64,000 nucleotides of DNA, from NCBI RefSeq assembly GCF_001426865.1, contig NZ_LMFO01000006.1:62624-126623 (forward strand), in the 5' to 3' direction. The first letter of the stretch is position 1. Every line of letters starts with the position of its first letter. The notes under the pieces were generated by a model. That model saw nothing but the letters and a program-made list of their open reading frames with translations, had not been told where the DNA came from and made no database searches. This stretch comes from Paenibacillus sp. Root52 (GTDB taxonomy: Bacteria; Bacillota; Bacilli; Paenibacillales; Paenibacillaceae). A program made the position numbers and the translations under genes. Below are positions 34,700 to 43,539 of this stretch, piece after piece.

Positions 34700-35506
34700 T
34701 TACACCAGCTTCTTCCGAATATATCCCGAGATCAAGTCAATGATTGTAATCATCACAATAATGCCAAGCAAAATAATACCTACACGCGGCCAGTTCCGCG
34801 TACTCAGTGCAAAGATCAGCGGTGTACCAATCCCCCCGGCTCCAATGACACCCAGGATGGTCGCAGACCGGACATTGATTTCAAAGCGATACAGGGTATA
34901 GTTCAAGAATCCAGGCATGACCTGCGGCAAAATAGCGAACCATAATTGCTGAATACGATTGGCTCCAGTAGCGAGCAACGCTTCCGAAGGACCATAGTCG
35001 ATATTTTCCACTTCATCCGCGTACAGTTTGCCGAGCATACCGATGGAGTGTAAACCAAGGGCAAGCACCCCAGCGAACGATCCGGGACCTACAGCCTTGA
35101 TAAACATCAAAGCCATAATAATCTCTGGAAACGTACGAATGAAGCTAAGCACCATTTTACCTGCACCCGAGATTGAGCGATGCCCACTCATATTACGTGC
35201 AGACCAGAAGGCAAATGGAATACATAATACAGCAGAGATCACCGTACCGAGTACGGAGATGGCGAGTGTATCCAGCAATCCACGCAGCAAATCTTCTCCT
35301 TCAGGCAAATAAACAAAGTCCCAATCTGGTGAGAATATACCAGCGATAATCGCCTTCATAATCTGTCCAGCGGTTTCTTTAAACCCGGTAAACGGTACAC
35401 CGGCAAGAGCCCAGGCATACACCAGAATCAGCAGGATAACAATAACCCAGCGAAGCGGGTTCTTCCGTGGTTTCGGCCGGATGCGGCTTGTTTCATTTTT
35501 CATCAT
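34700..35506 (-). CDS. phnE: Phosphonate-type ABC transporter permease, second copy
   Basis: The 268-residue product has about six membrane segments. It carries the PhnE blocks MALMFIKAVGPGSFAGVLALG and EALLATGANRIQQLWFAILPQ (EAA loop), then EINVRSATILGVIGAGGIG. Its ATG overlaps the stop of the preceding phnE by 4 bases. With the first PhnE it forms a heterodimeric channel for phosphonates, phosphite or related phosphorus compounds. Confidence 0.93.
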   Translation of the reverse strand: MMKNETSRIRPKPRKNPLRWVIVILLILVYAWALAGVPFTGFKETAGQIMKAIIAGIFSPDWDFVYLPEGEDLLRGLLDTLAISVLGTVISAVLCIPFAFWSARNMSGHRSISGAGKMVLSFIRTFPEIIMALMFIKAVGPGSFAGVLALGLHSIGMLGKLYADEVENIDYGPSEALLATGANRIQQLWFAILPQVMPGFLNYTLYRFEINVRSATILGVIGAGGIGTPLIFALSTRNWPRVGIILLGIIVMITIIDLISGYIRKKLV

Positions 35507-36360
35507 AGCAATTTCTCCCGCAGCTTAGTACTTACATAATCAATAATTAGAACAATAGCAAGGGTAAATAGAATGATTACGCTGGTCTTGTCATACTCCA
35601 GGAATCCAAGTGTAGCCTCATAATAAAGTCCAATACCTCCGGCTCCCACCAATCCCAGAATGGCAGCAGCACGTACATTAATTTCAAAGGCATATAGGAC
35701 ATAGGATGTAAATTGAGCAGCCAGTTGTGGTACAACGCCATACACAATGAGCTGAATACGGTTCATGCCAACAGCTGTCATCGCTTCCAGTGGCCCCTGA
35801 TCAATCGTTTCTAGCGTCTCATAGGTGAGCTTGGCAATTAGACCTACAGAGAATACCGCCAGTGCCAGGATACCAGGAATTGGCCCTAGGCCAAACACCG
35901 CAACAAACAAAGCAGCAAGCAACAGATCCGGCACTGTCCGAATCAGGTTGAGTACAAAACGTGCAGGGAAGTAAATCCAGCGACTAGGCATTAGGTTACC
36001 CGCACAGATAATAGCCACCGGAATGGCAATGATCGCCCCAATGGTTGTACCAATCAGAGCCATACGAATGGTTTCCAGCATGCCTTGAACGATATTATCA
36101 AAGTAACTCCACCGGGGTGGAAACATTTCTTTTAGCAGATCCCACATGTTCGGCAAGCCTTCAAAAAGCTCCGTAAAGCTTGCATCGGTCTGCTTCGCAC
36201 TCGCCCAGAGAAGAAGCAAAATAATGGCTAACGTGAGTAGATGCTTCGTGCGTCCAGGGGGTTTGGGACGCTTAACGACCTGACTCGGGCCGGAACCAGG
36301 TTCCTTGCCTATGCCTGGCTTGCCTGAATTCTGGAGTGAAACATTGGATTGTCCCTTCAT
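35503..36360 (-). CDS. phnE: Phosphonate-type ABC transporter permease, first copy
   Basis: The 285-residue product has the PhnE pattern: [38 protein letters not shown] (EAA loop) and [22 protein letters not shown]. It is similar to the next gene, so the pair arose by duplication. The N-terminal ~35 residues are a polar cytoplasmic tail rich in Gly, Pro and Lys. It overlaps phnC by 4 bases. Confidence 0.93.
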   Translation of the reverse strand: MKGQSNVSLQNSGKPGIGKEPGSGPSQVVKRPKPPGRTKHLLTLAIILLLLWASAKQTDASFTELFEGLPNMWDLLKEMFPPRWSYFDNIVQGMLETIRMALIGTTIGAIIAIPVAIICAGNLMPSRWIYFPARFVLNLIRTVPDLLLAALFVAVFGLGPIPGILALAVFSVGLIAKLTYETLETIDQGPLEAMTAVGMNRIQLIVYGVVPQLAAQFTSYVLYAFEINVRAAAILGLVGAGGIGLYYEATLGFLEYDKTSVIILFTLAIVLIIDYVSTKLREKLL

Positions 36361-37154
36361 ACCAGAACTTCTCCCTGCTCATGCACAGCCTGCTTGTCCA
36401 GTAATTCATCAGCTAGAATCGGTCTGCCGTAAATCTCTGCAAATCGCTCATCCGTTGCTTCTTCAACTGGGCCGTCGAATACAACTTTACCTGCCCGCAA
36501 TCCTACGATCCGGGTCGCATACTCTCTTGCCAGATCGATAAAGTGGAGATTGACGATTGTTGTAATGCCTAGCTCCTGATTGATATGTTTCAGATCATCC
36601 ATAACTTGCTTCGTCGTAAGTGGGTCTAGTGATGCCACCGGCTCATCAGCTAGAATAATTTTGGCTTCTTGGGCAAGTACACGCGCAATCGCTACACGCT
36701 GTTGTTGTCCACCAGACAATTGATCTGCACGGGAGTAAGCCTTCTCCGAGATGTTAACCCGATCTAGCGCGGTAAATGCCAATTCAACATCCTCTTTAGG
36801 GAAACGACCCAGGATGGTACGCATGGTGGAATGATATCCCACACGTCCACACAGTACATTACGGAGTACACTGGAGCGTTTCACTAGGTTAAAACTCTGG
36901 AAGATCATACCAATATCACGTCTGATCATACGCAGGCGTTTGCCCTGCGCCTTCGTAATCGAACTTCCATTGATCTTAATCTCACCTTCACTAATATCGT
37001 GCAGTCGATTAATGGACCGTAAGAGGGTTGACTTCCCTGCTCCAGACAAACCAACGACCGCAATAAATTCGCCTTGCTCAAACTTCAGATTAATATTATC
37101 CAGGCCTTTTGTGCCGTTTGCATACGTTTTGGTGACGTTATGAAGCTCAATCAT
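36357..37154 (-). CDS. phnC: Phosphonate-type ABC transporter ATPase
   Basis: The 265-residue product is the cytoplasmic ATPase of the importer. Walker [10 protein letters not shown] is near residue 35, and a typical PhnC middle follows ([31 protein letters not shown]). Signature LSGGQQQR is near 146 and Walker [14 protein letters not shown] near 167. I start at ATG 37154 because AGAAGGA lies 8 bases before it; a longer in-frame version to 37256 has no support. It is followed by both phnE genes, each overlapping by 4 bases. Confidence 0.95.
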   Translation of the reverse strand: MIELHNVTKTYANGTKGLDNINLKFEQGEFIAVVGLSGAGKSTLLRSINRLHDISEGEIKINGSSITKAQGKRLRMIRRDIGMIFQSFNLVKRSSVLRNVLCGRVGYHSTMRTILGRFPKEDVELAFTALDRVNISEKAYSRADQLSGGQQQRVAIARVLAQEAKIILADEPVASLDPLTTKQVMDDLKHINQELGITTIVNLHFIDLAREYATRIVGLRAGKVVFDGPVEEATDERFAEIYGRPILADELLDKQAVHEQGEVLV

Positions 37155-37349
37155 GGCAATAATCCTTCTTTCATTCGTAATGATCATACAGGTCGAAGCC
37201 TTGCTATAATGGCACAAGCCAGCGCAGCGTAGATCACGCTGAACTGGCCTGCCCACTCTGATACGATATAGCTAGTCCCATCAAAAGAGATACGTGAAGC
37301 AACAAGATTGTAAAACGACTTCTAGAGTTGTAGCACTTCTAAGCTACAA

Positions 37350-38336
37350 TTACTCGCCTTTTACTTTTTCGCCATACTGACGAACGATCTCGAACTTGCT
37401 ATCATCGGACTCTACGTAACCTTCATGTGTGTAGATCTCTTTAATGATTTGGTGGCCTTCTGTGTCTTTACCGATATCGATGAAAGCTTGTTTGATCTTC
37501 GCAGTCCAATCTGCATTCATATCTGTACGAACAGCAATGGTATCGTTAGGAATTGGCTCTGTGAACGCCAGTACACGTGTATCTTCAAATACAGTTGGGT
37601 AGTCTTTCGCTACAGTGTTACGAGCATCTTGGAAAATTGCTGCTGCATCAACGTCACCGTTCAGTACAGCGATAACACCTTGGTCATGACCTTTCAATGT
37701 TACAGGTGATACATCTTTCAATGGATCAATGCCATTATCAAGCAACAAACCTGCAGGCCATACATAACCAGCCGAAGACGTTACGTTCTGGTAAGCGATT
37801 TTCTTACCTTTAAGATCTTCGATCGTTTGGATCGGTGAATCTTTCTTCACGATAAACATCGATTTATAAGAATCAGCCAATTCCTCTGTTGGAGCACCTG
37901 TCTCATCATTTACGCCAAAACGTTGAGCTTGCAAAATAACTTGAGCTGCGCCTTTTTCTTTAGCTAGTACATAAGCTGTCGGAGGCAAGAAACCTACGTC
38001 TACTTTGTTAGAAGCCATTGCTTCAATAATTGTGTTGTAGTCTGTGGATACGCTGACTTTTACCGGAATGCCCAATTTGTCGCCAAGCAGTTTCTCCAGC
38101 GGCTTAGCTTTTGCTTCAAGCGTGTCTGCATTTTGAGAAGGAACGAATTGAACCGTTAGTTCTGTTGGTACATAACCTTCGGCTTCTTTTTCTGTTTCTG
38201 CCGTATCGGTAGACGTACCGGACGCATTCGAACTCGTATCAGCCCCGTTAGACGAACCTGTCGTAGCATTAGACCCACATGCACTCAGAAACAGAACCAA
38301 AATCAACAATGGTAAAAATAAAGCGGACTTCTTCAA
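37350..38336 (-). CDS. phnD: Phosphonate-type ABC transporter binding lipoprotein
   Basis: The 328-residue product has a lipoprotein signal (MKKSALF, lipobox LSAC, Cys21), a Ser/Thr/Ala-rich linker and a PhnD-type domain (LTVQFVPSQNADTLEAKAK, VDVGFLPPTAYVLA, the SSAGYVWPAGLLL block that binds the phospho group). The start is TTG 38336, set by GGAGGG 7 bases upstream. It is first in phnD-phnC-phnE-phnE. A Pho-box-like array lies about 70-105 bases upstream. Substrates of such systems include alkylphosphonates and phosphite. Confidence 0.93.
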   Translation of the reverse strand: MKKSALFLPLLILVLFLSACGSNATTGSSNGADTSSNASGTSTDTAETEKEAEGYVPTELTVQFVPSQNADTLEAKAKPLEKLLGDKLGIPVKVSVSTDYNTIIEAMASNKVDVGFLPPTAYVLAKEKGAAQVILQAQRFGVNDETGAPTEELADSYKSMFIVKKDSPIQTIEDLKGKKIAYQNVTSSAGYVWPAGLLLDNGIDPLKDVSPVTLKGHDQGVIAVLNGDVDAAAIFQDARNTVAKDYPTVFEDTRVLAFTEPIPNDTIAVRTDMNADWTAKIKQAFIDIGKDTEGHQIIKEIYTHEGYVESDDSKFEIVRQYGEKVKGE

Positions 38337-38404
38337 GCGAACACCCTCCAAAGAGTTTCTATTTTTCAATACTTATCTACTATAATTGGCAAATATTTGC
38401 GCCA

Positions 38405-38443
38405 TGTGAAACGAAATTTGGAGTTTTGTAAAGTTTTTTGTCA
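38405..38443 (-). promoter_or_regulatory. Pho-box-like repeats before phnD
   Basis: On the minus strand TTTACA (38432-38427) and TTCACA (38410-38405) are exactly 22 bases apart, with weaker hexamers (TGACAA above, CCAAAT between) at the same 11-base period. This is the spacing of PhoP-binding TTHACA repeats. A TATAGT -10 lies 20 bases past the last repeat. Confidence 0.6.
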
Positions 38444-38621
38444 TGCTGTCAGGGACGATTTCATCTGTTAGAATAGGCTCATTATGGATGAGAATTGAAG
38501 AAGACAAGCATCGAATAGGCACAAATATCAGGCATGCATCTATTTCTTCCATTCTTTCTATCGTTCCATTTTTTGGGGTCATTCCATATATATAAACTTA
38601 TATATTAGAGGAGATTGTAAA

Positions 38622-40370
38622 ATGAAACCTACTTACCCGACGACAACCTTCGATATTTTGTTCACCAGTGATCTGCACGGAGCCATCCGTCCGATTCATT
38701 ACAACACCAATGCCTATCGCCCTGCCGGGCTTGCTATGCTAGCTACACTCATTCGTAAAGAACGTGAGCGCTCTCCTGAACTGATGCTGGTGGATAATGG
38801 TGACTTACTACAAGGCTCTCCCCTGGCCTCCTACGCGGCTGCCAACGTATCCAAGCATCATATTCATCCTTTCATCACCGTGTTGAATGAACTCGGTTAT
38901 GATGCAGCAGTCATGGGAAATCACGAGTTCAATTATGGTCAGGAGCTGCTCCATGAAGCCGTTGAAGGCTCTACATTCCCATGGTTGTCTGCTAACATCG
39001 TTCGGACTCGTCCGCAAGAAGATCATGAAAGATTACTAGAAAGTGAGCAAGCTGTTGGGGGCAAAAAGCCAAGCTTCATGACTTATGAGGATGACTCCAT
39101 TGTTGTTCATTCTTACGGAACTGATTCCGAAAAAGGGAAACGTCCCCTAGCACCATTGGAAGCTGGCATTCCTGCATTTGGCCCTCCCTATCTGATTAAG
39201 ACATTATCTACGGGTGTCAAAATTGCTCTACTAGGCGCGACTACACACTACATCCCGAACTGGGAACATCCCAAAAATATTGAAGGATTACAGTTCCTTG
39301 ATGCATTAGATACCATTCGTGCATGGGTTAATTACATTCGCGAAGTGGAGAAGCCAGATGTGCTTGTGGTTAGTTATCATGGTGGATTCGAAAGTGACCT
39401 AGAGACTGGGGAACCGGCTGAACGGTTGACTGGAGAGAATCAAGGGTATGCGATCTGTCGAGATATCAAAGGGATCGATGTACTTCTCACAGGACATCAG
39501 CATCGCCAGCTCGCTACCGAAATCCATGGTGTAACCGTCATTCAGCCTGGATTCAGTGGAAGCGGCATAGGGCATGTATCAGTTCAGTTACAGCAAAGTC
39601 CAGATGAAACATGGCAGATTACAGATAAACAAGCTAAGCTTCTGCGCTTGGATGAACAGCATGAGCTTGAACCCGATGCCATGGTTATGACACTTACGGA
39701 TGAACTGGAGACTCAGGCTCAAGCATGGTTAGATCAACCGATTGGTGCGGTATCCGGTGACTTGTCGATCTCCGATGCGACAACGCTCCGACTTCAGGCA
39801 CATCCATTCATTGATTTTGTTCATCAGGTACAGATGGAAGCAACGGGAGCACAGCTCTCAAATACGGCCATGCTTAGTGAAGAAGCCCGCGGATTCGGAA
39901 GTCAGATCACGGTTCGGGATGTGTTATCGAATTTCATCTATCCTAACACGCTTACCGTATTAGAGCTGAGTGGTCAGGATATTCGAGAGGCGTTGGAGCA
40001 AAGTGCACGCTACTTCGAACTGGATTCCTCAGGGAATGTTATCGTTAACCCGGCCTACATCGAACCTAAACCACAGCATTACAATTATGATATGTGGGCA
40101 GGCATTGAATACGAGCTTGATATCTCTCAGCCTGTAGGCAATCGAGTCGTGAAGCTAGAGCGTCATGGTATACCAATTGCGATGGATAGCTCCTATTCTG
40201 TGGTCATGAATAGCTACCGTGCTGCTGGGGGAGGCGATTATGCTATGTATCCAGGTAAAAAGGTGCTGCATGAAGGAGCCACGGATATGGCTGCATTAGT
40301 GGAGGATTACATTCGTAGACATCAACCGTTGACGGTGCAGCCGGCGAATAATTGGAAGGTTATGAACTAG
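38622..40370 (+). CDS. 5'-nucleotidase / 2',3'-cyclic phosphodiesterase family protein
   Basis: The 582-residue product has a metallophosphoesterase domain with the metal-binding blocks FTSDLHG (residues 13-19), VDNGDLLQGS, MGNHEFNYG and the late LLTGHQHRQL. A C-terminal 5'-nucleotidase domain follows, with NTAMLSEEARGFG and SYRAAGGGDYAMY. It resembles UshA/YfkN-type enzymes that release phosphate from nucleotides. I see no signal peptide, so it may be cytoplasmic, as in some Bacilli. It is divergent from the phn operon, which suggests a shared role in phosphorus supply. GAGGAG precedes the ATG. Confidence 0.9.
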   Translation: MKPTYPTTTFDILFTSDLHGAIRPIHYNTNAYRPAGLAMLATLIRKERERSPELMLVDNGDLLQGSPLASYAAANVSKHHIHPFITVLNELGYDAAVMGNHEFNYGQELLHEAVEGSTFPWLSANIVRTRPQEDHERLLESEQAVGGKKPSFMTYEDDSIVVHSYGTDSEKGKRPLAPLEAGIPAFGPPYLIKTLSTGVKIALLGATTHYIPNWEHPKNIEGLQFLDALDTIRAWVNYIREVEKPDVLVVSYHGGFESDLETGEPAERLTGENQGYAICRDIKGIDVLLTGHQHRQLATEIHGVTVIQPGFSGSGIGHVSVQLQQSPDETWQITDKQAKLLRLDEQHELEPDAMVMTLTDELETQAQAWLDQPIGAVSGDLSISDATTLRLQAHPFIDFVHQVQMEATGAQLSNTAMLSEEARGFGSQITVRDVLSNFIYPNTLTVLELSGQDIREALEQSARYFELDSSGNVIVNPAYIEPKPQHYNYDMWAGIEYELDISQPVGNRVVKLERHGIPIAMDSSYSVVMNSYRAAGGGDYAMYPGKKVLHEGATDMAALVEDYIRRHQPLTVQPANNWKVMN

Positions 40371-40448
40371 GACACGGACATGTCTTAACTTCAACTGAAA
40401 CGATTATAAAGACCACTTGGAGGTTAGAAAAACCTCTACCAAATTAAT

Positions 40449-40493
40449 ATAGCCTATGAAAGGTTCTTGATTAAGAATCTCTCATAGGCTATT
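40449..40493. terminator. Strong hairpin between convergent genes
   Basis: ATAGCCTATGA and TCATAGGCTAT form an 11-bp perfect stem with an inner TTCTT/AAGAA stem. The T-runs are weak on both sides. It separates the phosphoesterase gene from the small membrane gene. Confidence 0.6.
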
Positions 40494-40528
40494 TCATTTC
40501 ATGATTGGCCAGGCATTCGCCTGAACCT

Positions 40529-40846
40529 CTAAAAAGGTAATATACTGTTCACAATGAGCACGAGTATAAACAAAGCAATCCATACCAACAACAGGTTCGC
40601 CATAGCTATAGCCCACTTATACTTCCCTTTATGATAGAATCCCCAACAAGATAGTGATCCTAACACAGCAATCGGATAAGACATCAGTAAATAAAAGGCA
40701 GCAGCATAGTTCGATGCATAGTCATATGAAGTTAGGGCATCAAACATAAATAGGCTCATCATCAACACGATGGGATACGCAAATAATGTTAATAAGTACA
40801 AACCATTAAATAAAAAGAGACATGTTGCAATTGTTGAGTTTTTCAA
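40529..40846 (-). CDS. Small four-segment membrane protein
   Basis: The product has about 105 residues and four hydrophobic segments. The LMSYPIAVLGSL block followed by a short GFYHKGKY loop and a WIALFIL segment matches the product of the gene at 63002 (LMSYPISVIAAI ... WIIAFF), so the two belong to one paralogous family. GGAGG lies directly before a TTG at 40858, so I prefer the second in-frame TTG at 40846; the start is uncertain. No function is known. Confidence 0.65.
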   Translation of the reverse strand: MKNSTIATCLFLFNGLYLLTLFAYPIVLMMSLFMFDALTSYDYASNYAAAFYLLMSYPIAVLGSLSCWGFYHKGKYKWAIAMANLLLVWIALFILVLIVNSILPF

Positions 40847-41035
40847 TGTTCCAGACAACCTCCATTACTTAGCTTACCTTATACGAATACCCGTGCTTTG
40901 TGAATAAGCTCTATTATATCCATTTTATTACATAACGTCATGGTTACTACTTCCATATTTCCTCTGTGAGATATCTGATAGTTTGGAGTGAATACTGGTA
41001 TCACGCACTCCGTATACAAGCCAGGATTGAACAAT

Positions 41036-41090
41036 AGTAAAGAGCAGGATCAGAAGGAATTACGCCCCTCCGTCCCGCTCTTATATTCAG
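41036..41090 (-). terminator. Probable terminator of the MATE gene
   Basis: On the minus strand AAGAGCGGGAC pairs imperfectly with ATCCTGCTCTT, followed by TTACTATT. It lies just past the MATE stop. Confidence 0.5.
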
Positions 41091-41102
41091 CCTAGCCTAA
41101 GT

Positions 41103-42470
41103 TTAAGCATTGACTACAAGCTGATTGTTTTTTTGACTAATACGTCTGTAATGGAATACAAACAGGATCAGCCCTAGAACACTTGTAATAATTTCAGTTA
41201 TAGTCATAGACCAGATCACGCCTGTGAGACCAAAGTAATTATGGAAAATAATGATCACTGGAATGAACAAGGTTCCTTGGCAGATTGCCATCACATTGGT
41301 TGGAATCCCCTCTCCAGCAGCTTTGAAGATACCAGTAAACAGTCCAGTAAGCCCGGTGAACAACGCTGAGATCAGCATCGCAATCAGGATAGCGGTTCCG
41401 GCCTCAAGCACCGAGATATCAGATGAGAACAGGCGAATGACTTGTTCCTTAAATACATAGACGATGCCGATAAAAATCACCGCGATCGCCGCAATATACA
41501 GCGTCGCCTGTTTATACGTTGCTTTTAATCGAGCAAAGTTTCCACTTGCAAAATTATGCGCCACGAGCGGAATAATTCCCATGAAGATCCCCATCGTTAG
41601 AAACTCAGGCAACTGCACAATCCGTAGCGCAATACCAAAGCCAGCAACAATGTGATCACCAAATGTCATGGCATAGTGGTTCAACAACAGAGTCGATACG
41701 ATCAGGAATGACGTTTGCAGAAGTTCGGATACGCCAATCTTATACACCTCTAACTGATCTTGCAGATTCAGCTTCCAGTGCTTCAAGAAGCCTCTCAGAT
41801 TCTCACTGCGATATGATAAATACCAGATATAATAGGCTGCTGAGCAAGCATTCGCCAGTACGATGGACAGTGCAGCACCGAATACATGCCAATCGAAGAT
41901 AAGAATGAATAGTACATCCAATAGAATGCTGGCAACGATGCTAATGAGCATACCATACATCGATTCCTTCGATGCACCTTCCGACCGAATCAACTGTTCC
42001 AGTGCAAAGTTCACGATGACAATCGCTCCACCTGCCAATAAGGTAATCGCGTACTGACTCGTGTATGCATATACAGCCTGATTGGCGCCAAGTCCATGAA
42101 CAATCGGCGTGATGAACAACCATGAGATAAGGGCAATCAATAAACCAGCAGCTAAGCTGAAGTAAAGTGAGTAACCTGCAACCTTCCTCGCTTTCTCCCC
42201 TTCACCCGTAGCCGTTAGGCGGGTAATGAAGGTGCCGCCACCGACCCCAAACATATTGCCAAACGCCATCAACACAGTGAAGATTGGTAAGCCGAGGGTA
42301 ATGGCACTGAACATGCCTGTATCATGAACCAGACCAATGAAAAAAGCATTGATGAGGTTATACAACGTCCCCGCAGACATGCCCAACATCATAGGAATAG
42401 ACAGATGCATAATGGATTTGTGGACAGGGGCTGTGCTCAGATAATATGAGTTTGAATGTTTTTCTTTCAA
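41103..42470 (-). CDS. MATE family multidrug efflux transporter
   Basis: The 455-residue product has about twelve membrane segments in two similar halves. MATE landmarks include SIPMMLGMSAGTLYNLINAFFIG near the start, FGVGGGTFITRL, and in the second half PLVAHNFASGNFARLKATYK. It would export cationic drugs or dyes in exchange for Na+ or H+. The start is TTG 42470, set by GAGGCGG. A palindrome like that before the MarR gene lies 32 bases upstream, so MarR control is likely. Confidence 0.92.
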   Translation of the reverse strand: MKEKHSNSYYLSTAPVHKSIMHLSIPMMLGMSAGTLYNLINAFFIGLVHDTGMFSAITLGLPIFTVLMAFGNMFGVGGGTFITRLTATGEGEKARKVAGYSLYFSLAAGLLIALISWLFITPIVHGLGANQAVYAYTSQYAITLLAGGAIVIVNFALEQLIRSEGASKESMYGMLISIVASILLDVLFILIFDWHVFGAALSIVLANACSAAYYIWYLSYRSENLRGFLKHWKLNLQDQLEVYKIGVSELLQTSFLIVSTLLLNHYAMTFGDHIVAGFGIALRIVQLPEFLTMGIFMGIIPLVAHNFASGNFARLKATYKQATLYIAAIAVIFIGIVYVFKEQVIRLFSSDISVLEAGTAILIAMLISALFTGLTGLFTGIFKAAGEGIPTNVMAICQGTLFIPVIIIFHNYFGLTGVIWSMTITEIITSVLGLILFVFHYRRISQKNNQLVVNA

Positions 42471-42491
42471 CGGAATTCCGCCTCTCTTTTA

Positions 42492-42513
42492 ATTATAACA
42501 ATTAGACATCTAA
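42492..42513 (-). promoter_or_regulatory. MATE promoter with MarR-type operator
   Basis: A TATAAT -10 box (42497-42492) is directly preceded by the palindrome TTAGACATCTAA (42502-42513), one base different from the site before the MarR gene. Binding there would block the promoter. Confidence 0.6.
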
Positions 42514-42646
42514 GTTTTTGAACAAAAAAATAGATATCGCAGCATTACCAACCAACGTTGGAAAAACTGATAAATAGAATGCGAACTGTTTGAATTCTAA
42601 CTATTTAGATATGAGCAGTTAATCCTGCTCAGGTGTGTCAGACCTC

Positions 42647-43069
42647 TTAGAGGTTCTGATTAACCTTAGTTAATAACTGCATCAATGTTGCCTGTTCTTC
42701 TTCGTTCAAGCTTGCCACGATCTCGTGCTCAACCTTGGCAAACATCTGGGCTACATCTTGAATCACTTGCTCGCCCTTAGGCAAGACGTATAAGTTCTTC
42801 TGCCGCTCATTATCCGAAGGAATCTTCCGCTCGATATACCCGTTCTTCTCCAAGCCTTTCAGCATACTCGTAATCGTTGCATCCCGCCGGTTGAATGCCT
42901 CGGCTAGGTTTTTCTGAATCAATCCGTTATCCTGATGTTCATAGATATATCCGATAATTCGACCTTGTTGAGCATTAAGCCCTAACTCGTTCACTTGATC
43001 ATCGGCTTTGCGTTTGATCTTGATCCCAATCGTTTGAAATAGATCCGAATACGGTGTATCTTTCCGCAA
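42647..43069 (-). CDS. MarR family transcriptional regulator
   Basis: The 140-residue product has the MarR winged helix: LNAQQGRIIGYIYEH, then IQKNLAEAFNRRDATITSMLKGLEKNGYIERK (recognition helix) and the wing DNERQKNLYVL. Helices at both ends form the dimer. The start is TTG 43069, set by AAGGAGGAGAG. It is encoded just upstream of the MATE gene in the same direction, and matching palindromes lie before both genes. Confidence 0.92.
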   Translation of the reverse strand: MRKDTPYSDLFQTIGIKIKRKADDQVNELGLNAQQGRIIGYIYEHQDNGLIQKNLAEAFNRRDATITSMLKGLEKNGYIERKIPSDNERQKNLYVLPKGEQVIQDVAQMFAKVEHEIVASLNEEEQATLMQLLTKVNQNL

Positions 43070-43104
43070 GAGTACTCTCCTCCTTTTAGTATTACACCTT
43101 AAAG

Positions 43105-43116
43105 TTAGATATCTAA
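43105..43116. promoter_or_regulatory. MarR-type operator before marR gene
   Basis: TTAGATATCTAA is a perfect 12-bp palindrome 35 bases upstream of the MarR start. The same motif with one change lies before the MATE gene. Confidence 0.6.
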
Positions 43117-43119
43117 GTG

Positions 43120-43354
43120 TTCGTAAGCTAAATATACATCCGCCTCGTTACACTGTCAAGCATCGTATTTGATACATTACGTGAATGCTACACTAATCAT
43201 TCATATGGCTGCCTGAGTGTAAACAATATGGCAAGGCCATGTTTCAACAGCTCATCGGTGTAATCAAATCGCTGCCCAACCACCTTTCTCATGAAACAGG
43301 GCACCGCCTGTGAAGGAGTATCGTAACAATAAAGTACATCATACAATCCACACA
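43120..43354. other. Intergenic stretch without visible features
   Basis: I see no reading frame, repeat or strong hairpin here, other than whatever promoter serves the MarR gene. Confidence 0.4.
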
Positions 43355-43431
43355 AAAACGGACACCCTTATAGATCAATGTCATTAAGTTTAGCTTATCT
43401 TAATGACATTGCCCTATAGATGTCCGTTTTC
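43355..43431 (-). terminator. Terminator of the ABC exporter operon
   Basis: AAAACGGACA pairs with TGTCCGTTTT (outer stem), and CAATGTCATTAAG with CTTAATGACATTG (inner perfect 13-bp stem). A TTTTT run follows on the minus strand. Confidence 0.8.
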
Positions 43432-43539
43432 TGTATATCCTCTTATTCCATTGCTCTTACTTGGGTCATGAATTCATCTCGCTCAGCACCTGTGGTACCG
43501 AGAAGCTCTATCTGAGAATGCCAATGACTCACCCAGCCA

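Noticed and set aside
40981-41020. CACGCACTCCGTA resembling the I-C CRISPR repeat
   Set aside because: Only about 13 bases match, the second half of the repeat is missing, and no spacer or second copy is nearby. A GGAGTG/CACTCC pair around it explains part of the likeness as a simple hairpin.
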